Below are positions 5,085 through 7,379 of a stretch of 7,379 bases of DNA, piece by piece. This stretch comes from Bacillota bacterium. GTDB lineage: Bacteria > Bacillota_C > Negativicutes > JAEYSJ01. The position numbers and the translations under genes are program-made. The notes below the pieces were generated by a model. The model searched no databases, was not told the DNA's origin, and worked only from the letters and a program-made list of their open reading frames with translations. Within the stretch, counting starts at the first letter, position 1. The number at the start of each line of letters is the position of its first letter. The stretch spans positions 1-7,379 of the forward strand of contig JAEYSJ010000035.1 in assembly GCA_023434855.1 (NCBI GenBank), in the 5' to 3' direction.

Positions 5085-5093
5085 ACTGTTATC

Positions 5094-5732
5094 TCACCAA
5101 AATTTAAACCGTGATAAAAATGAGCATTTTTTTGTTTCTTTCCCGTCACGAATTGCCCGTACTAAAAGCTTGTCATGACGGTTTAATATTTTCTCAAACC
5201 GATTTTCATTTTCATCAGGACAATGCTTGCAAGCAGGAGAAGCTAACATTTCACTAGAATGATAGCTTTTCTCATTACTTTGACGTTCTTCTTCATGTTT
5301 ATCACAGACGAACAAGTATCTCTTAAACAACCAGCCCATTGTCGCTCCGTAGGAAGTCGCGCCAATAAGGTGGACGTAATAGTCGCTGAATGGGCGAACG
5401 TCAATGTATCGACCTTCAATGGTAGCGGTAAATACTATTTCGGAGAGAATCCAGAAAAATAGGCTGGCACAGATTGCTTTTAAAAACAAGTAATCACGGC
5501 CCAAGAGGATAAGGGAGTAATAAAAGACTACCCCGAAAAAGCCACCGATTATGAAGTTGTTTATTAGCCCGATAAATTCATGGGGCCTATTTATGGTAAC
5601 GATAAGGCTAATAAGCTGGTATACACTGTATTCACCGATGCCATATGAAACCAGACCTCGCGTTATTACTTCACCCGCTATTGTTGATATCGCTCCGAGA
5701 ACACCTGCTATCAATGGTTTATCATATTTCAA
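5094..5732 (-). CDS. Four-helix membrane protein, 212 aa, YqhR-like layout, unknown role
   Basis: The start is taken at TTG 5732, because AAAAGGGGAAG lies about 8 nt upstream on the minus strand. An in-frame ATG at 5774 has no SD and would add a 14-residue polar tail. Four hydrophobic segments are visible at about residues 7-30, 56-78, 83-102 and 119-140 (GATSYGATMGWLFKRYL). A charged cytoplasmic-type tail of about 70 residues follows, with two Cys (CKHCPDENENR) and many Lys/Arg/Glu. Helix spacing matches the 6170-6706 protein, and both tails start with a short LA-PA-K motif, so the two are probably distant paralogues. The layout recalls Firmicutes YqhR-type proteins, but no motif proves it. 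No signal peptide or catalytic signature is seen. It is convergent with the recombinase. Confidence 0.7.
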   Translation of the reverse strand: MKYDKPLIAGVLGAISTIAGEVITRGLVSYGIGEYSVYQLISLIVTINRPHEFIGLINNFIIGGFFGVVFYYSLILLGRDYLFLKAICASLFFWILSEIVFTATIEGRYIDVRPFSDYYVHLIGATSYGATMGWLFKRYLFVCDKHEEERQSNEKSYHSSEMLASPACKHCPDENENRFEKILNRHDKLLVRAIRDGKETKKCSFLSRFKFW

Positions 5733-5894
5733 AATATCTTCCCCTTTTGGGACTTTTTGGAGAGTTAATGTCATGCCAAGACACTACCAGTATCCCCTAA
5801 AAAATAGGGAGCAATACATAATGCGAACACAGCCAAACGATATGGTACTTAAATGGCAAATTAATTTATGAGAACTTACTACAAAGAAAATCTT

Positions 5895-6054
5895 CGGCAA
5901 CGCAGTTCGTTGCTTCCTTGAAAACCCTTGACAGTCGTCTAACATCTATTATTTAAAAGCGTTAAGAAAATGGCGTAAAAATTACCGATTTAAGCTTTGG
6001 CTAATGTATTTCATTTCATGAATGCAATTTTTATGACGTTTTTTGGGAACGACT
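5895..6054 (+). repeat. Dispersed repeat B, copy 1
   Basis: This 160-bp stretch matches 6952-7111 without gaps, with about 11 mismatches counted by eye (about 93%). It opens with the perfect small hairpin GCAACG-CAGTT-CGTTGC (5898-5914). It then carries the 28-base core (5930-5957) that is the inverse of the start of repeat A, and ends with arms around AAAATGGCG near 5970 and TATGACGTTTT near 6032-6042 that pair imperfectly. A consensus TTGACA (5928-5933) is inside, 16 nt before TATTTA, so a promoter facing the next gene is possible but its -10 is poor. The spacer 5733-5894 before it has only a small CCCTA/TAGGG hairpin (5795-5809). Confidence 0.9.
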
Positions 6055-6137
6055 GGAATTTAATATTAACAATGTGGGGTAGTCAGTTAGCTCCAGTTTG
6101 GGCATACTATTTTGGGGCATACTATTTAGGTCAATAA
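6018..6137 (+). CDS. Possible small aromatic-rich peptide, 39 or 34 codons, weak
   Basis: An ORF starts at ATG 6018, or in frame at ATG 6033, and ends at TAA 6135. From the second start it reads with TMWGSQLAPVWAYYFGAYYLGQ-like composition, very rich in Trp, Tyr, Gly and Phe. This is unlike random translation and similar in style to small membrane or spore-associated peptides. Its first 12 codons lie in repeat B. The equivalent ORF in B copy 2 stops after 12 codons. A 15-bp tandem duplication makes the AYYFG/AYYLG repeat. No SD precedes either ATG, so expression is doubtful. Confidence 0.2.
   Translation: MNAIFMTFFGNDWNLILTMWGSQLAPVWAYYFGAYYLGQ
6099..6128. repeat. 15-bp tandem duplication
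   Basis: GGGCATACTATTT occurs at 6100-6112 and again at 6115-6127, a near-perfect tandem pair with a 15-bp period, about 40 bp before the second membrane gene. It could be a regulator site or simply a recent slippage duplication. Confidence 0.6.
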
Positions 6138-6169
6138 TATAAGATTACTACATATTGGGGGTGGTAGAA

Positions 6170-6706
6170 GTGGAAGACAGGATGTTCCGAGGCTTTGTTG
6201 CAGGACTTGTAGGCGGAGTCGTGTCAAGCGTACTGACCCATCTTTTCTACTTCTTAGGGTTTACTACACTACGCTTATCAGATTGGGCTTCAATCCTTAT
6301 GTATGCCCATACGCCGCCGTTCAGCTTAGAAGAACATGTGTTCAGCACTCTCATTCACATTTGCTTTTGCGGTGCCATCGGCTCAGTTTTTGCATATTTC
6401 CTGTTAATGGTCACTAGCCGTATGATTTATTTCAAGGGTTGGGTGTTGGGAACGACGCCTTACTTTCTTGTCTATTTATTTACTACATTTTTTCAAATCC
6501 CAGGAACGGTGCCTACACCATTTAACACGGCGCTTTCGAATTACATTACATCATCAATATTCGCTATTGTCATGGCACATAGCTTAAAAGTCCTAGACCA
6601 AGCAATCATCCAGCATCGTAGCCCCCTAGAACTTTTAGCTCATCCAGCCGCGAAACGCACCGACGAAGAAACGAGTCGGTGCCCTCTTGATAATGACGAA
6701 GCTTAA
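6170..6706 (+). CDS. Four-helix membrane protein, 178 aa, YqhR-like layout, unknown role
   Basis: GTG 6170 is chosen because GGGGGTGG (6157-6164) lies just upstream as an SD. An in-frame TTG at 6155 overlaps that SD, and an ATG at 6182 would remove only four more residues. The protein begins MEDRMFRGFVAGLVGG and has hydrophobic segments at about 8-30, 57-81, 89-110 and 122-140, then a polar tail of about 35 residues with LLAHPAAKRTDEETSRCP. Gly-rich first helices, a FYFLGFTTLRLSDW segment and a Pro-containing third loop (IPGTVPTPFNT) recall YqhR-type membrane proteins. This is by layout only. It is probably a paralogue of the 5094-5732 protein and lies between the two copies of repeat B. A weak A-run/T-run pair (6707-6724) follows the stop. 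Confidence 0.75.
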   Translation: MEDRMFRGFVAGLVGGVVSSVLTHLFYFLGFTTLRLSDWASILMYAHTPPFSLEEHVFSTLIHICFCGAIGSVFAYFLLMVTSRMIYFKGWVLGTTPYFLVYLFTTFFQIPGTVPTPFNTALSNYITSSIFAIVMAHSLKVLDQAIIQHRSPLELLAHPAAKRTDEETSRCPLDNDEA

Positions 6707-6951
6707 AAAAGTGCGGTTTTTTGATAGCCTGTTGCAGAAACAGTATTTATGAATGAGTCTTGTATTTTAAGGATTCTGGCCGAATTTAACAAAATGCTAG
6801 AGCTTCCGTGATATTCAACTGGAGCAAACCGACTACCACGCTAAATTATTGATAAAGTAGACAATTGGCCTGGTTTTAACTGTTATCGTTTAAAAGCAAC
6901 CCTGATAATTTACGCCAGACAATCTTAGCCAGCACTCAGCCAAAACCCCCG

Positions 6952-7111
6952 CGGCAACGCAGTTCGTTGCTACCATAGAAACCCTTGACAGTCGTCTAAC
7001 ATCTATTATGTAAAAGCGTAAGGAAAATGGCGTAAAAATTGCCGATTTGAGCTTTGGCTAATGTATTTCATTTCATGAATGCAATTTTTATGACGTTTTC
7101 TGGGAGCGACT
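6952..7111 (+). repeat. Dispersed repeat B, copy 2
   Basis: This is the direct repeat of 5895-6054 (see there). The core is at 6987-7014 and a TTGACA at 6985-6990. The copy is followed within 30 bp by repeat A copy 2, so the core here and the one at 7143-7171 form a close inverted pair 128 bp apart. The 245 bp before it (6707-6951) show no gene or clear signal. Confidence 0.9.
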
Positions 7112-7171
7112 AGTATTAAGAAGGCCCCCCCCTTCTTTACAGTTTACATAATGAGATGTTAGAGGACTGTC
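6987..7171. repeat. Inverted pair of the 28-29-bp core at the B/A junction
   Basis: The core at 6987-7014 is the reverse complement of 7143-7171 apart from one mismatch and one extra base. Between them, a second pair nests: TAAAAATTGC near 7034-7043 and GCAATTTTTA near 7081-7090. The whole 185-bp block could fold into one long branched hairpin, like a small MITE or a folded recombination site. Confidence 0.7.
7118..7137. terminator. Hairpin with an all-C loop between repeats B and A
   Basis: AAGAAGG (7118-7124) pairs with CCTTCTT (7131-7137) around six C residues, making a run of eight C in an AT-rich region. TTTAC follows, so weak termination is possible. The stem arms are the same seven bases as in the rep leader terminator. 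Confidence 0.4.
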
Positions 7172-7379
7172 GTCTTCCATTCAAGATGGATACAGCCTAT
7201 CAAAAAGAATAGAAGTCATCGATTTAGGATTGGCGAGTTTAACGAGTGTTATCCGCCGTCCTTTTTTTCGTCCCCAGGTCTTTAACTTAACTCGACTCTA
7301 GAGTAACATACCGCCGAAAAAACGCCTACAAAACCTCATAAATATTGAATTCTTGTCTTAAAGTACTGATGAAAAATAC
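7141..7379 (+). repeat. Dispersed repeat A, copy 2 (continues past the window)
   Basis: Same orientation as 2178-2420 and similar to it up to the last base of the window, so its right end is not seen. The core is at 7143-7171. The central part (about 7183-7223) differs from copy 1, while the terminator and the block after it are kept. No ORF is seen. Confidence 0.9.
7226..7268 (+). terminator. Intrinsic terminator inside repeat A, copy 2
   Basis: The stem is the same as in copy 1: AGGA..GGCG with CGCC.TCCT, then seven T residues (7262-7268). The only change inside the hairpin is in the loop (AACGAGTGTT instead of AACAAGTGTT). Confidence 0.75.

Larger units (their letters stand above)
2421..5090. 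mobile_element. Putative compact integrative element: HUH Rep, small HTH protein, tyrosine recombinase
   Basis: A rolling-circle initiator (2553-3257), a convergent small protein (3230-3715) and a tyrosine recombinase (4173-5072) are packed together around one noncoding region of about 450 bp (3716-4172). The set matches what a minimal integrated plasmid or phage-satellite-like element needs: excise and insert, replicate by rolling circle, and regulate. No coat, conjugation or cargo gene is present. The outer limits are approximate: the left is taken as the end of repeat A, the right as the terminator after the recombinase. No convincing attL/attR direct repeat was found. A larger unit of 2180-5957, bounded by inverted core repeats, is the alternative. 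Confidence 0.55.

Noticed and set aside
5259..5871. Plus-strand ORFs opposite the first membrane gene (5259-5462, 5551-5871)
   Set aside because: They are antisense shadows without SD sites; the minus strand has a good SD and four membrane segments.
6100..6127. Twin CATACTA boxes resembling a sporulation sigma-G -10 element
   Set aside because: No -35 element stands at the 15-18-nt spacing; the nearest GCATA is only 11 nt away, being part of the duplicated unit.
6987..7171. Integron attC-like site (GTCTAAC ... GTTAGAG in a folded 170-bp block)
   Set aside because: The GTCTAAC arm fits the RYYYAAC core but the partner arm does not fit GTTRRRY at its last base, and the recombinase shows no visible integron-integrase insert. 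Kept only as a repeat finding.
1..7379. CRISPR array, tRNA, rRNA
   Set aside because: No regularly spaced direct repeats with unique spacers, no cloverleaf with a T-loop GTTCRA pattern in the right context, and no rRNA-like conserved stretches were seen.

Overview
The window looks like chromosomal DNA of a low-GC, Gram-positive-type (Firmicutes) bacterium. It is AT-rich, its Shine-Dalgarno (SD) sites are strong AGGAGG/GGAGG types, TTG and GTG starts occur, and hairpin-plus-T-run terminators are common. A sporulating lineage is possible: one small protein is loosely Spo0E-like and two membrane proteins loosely resemble YqhR. I cannot name the genus.

Left part (1-2179). The window opens in the C-terminal DNA-binding part of an AraC-type regulator, followed by a bidirectional hairpin terminator. 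Positions about 524-905 hold a degenerate tandem repeat of about 21/42 bp that is open on the minus strand and may be a decayed repetitive-protein gene. Then come a 58-codon helical small protein, an unrecognised 120-aa protein with a clean terminator, and a 79-codon ORF whose stop codon falls at the edge of a dispersed repeat.

Centre (about 2421-5090). This is a compact mobile unit: a rolling-circle (HUH) replication initiator, a convergent 161-aa protein with a C-terminal helix-turn-helix-like segment, a roughly 450-bp noncoding stretch with hairpins and promoter-like sites, and a tyrosine recombinase. I see no structural, relaxase or cargo genes. The rep leader is the most interesting site: a promoter is followed at once by an intrinsic terminator whose 3' arm can alternatively pair with the rep SD.

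Right part (5094-7379). Two four-helix membrane proteins with the same helix spacing and similar tail motifs lie on opposite strands. Around them are dispersed repeats: repeat A (2178-2420 and 7141-7379, carrying a terminator) and repeat B (5895-6054 and 6952-7111). A and B share a 28-29-bp core in opposite orientation, giving four core copies in the window. The mobile unit and the first membrane gene lie between inverted core copies. The second membrane gene lies between direct B copies. The repeats look like recombination or insertion substrates, but whether the recombinase acts on them cannot be decided from this sequence.
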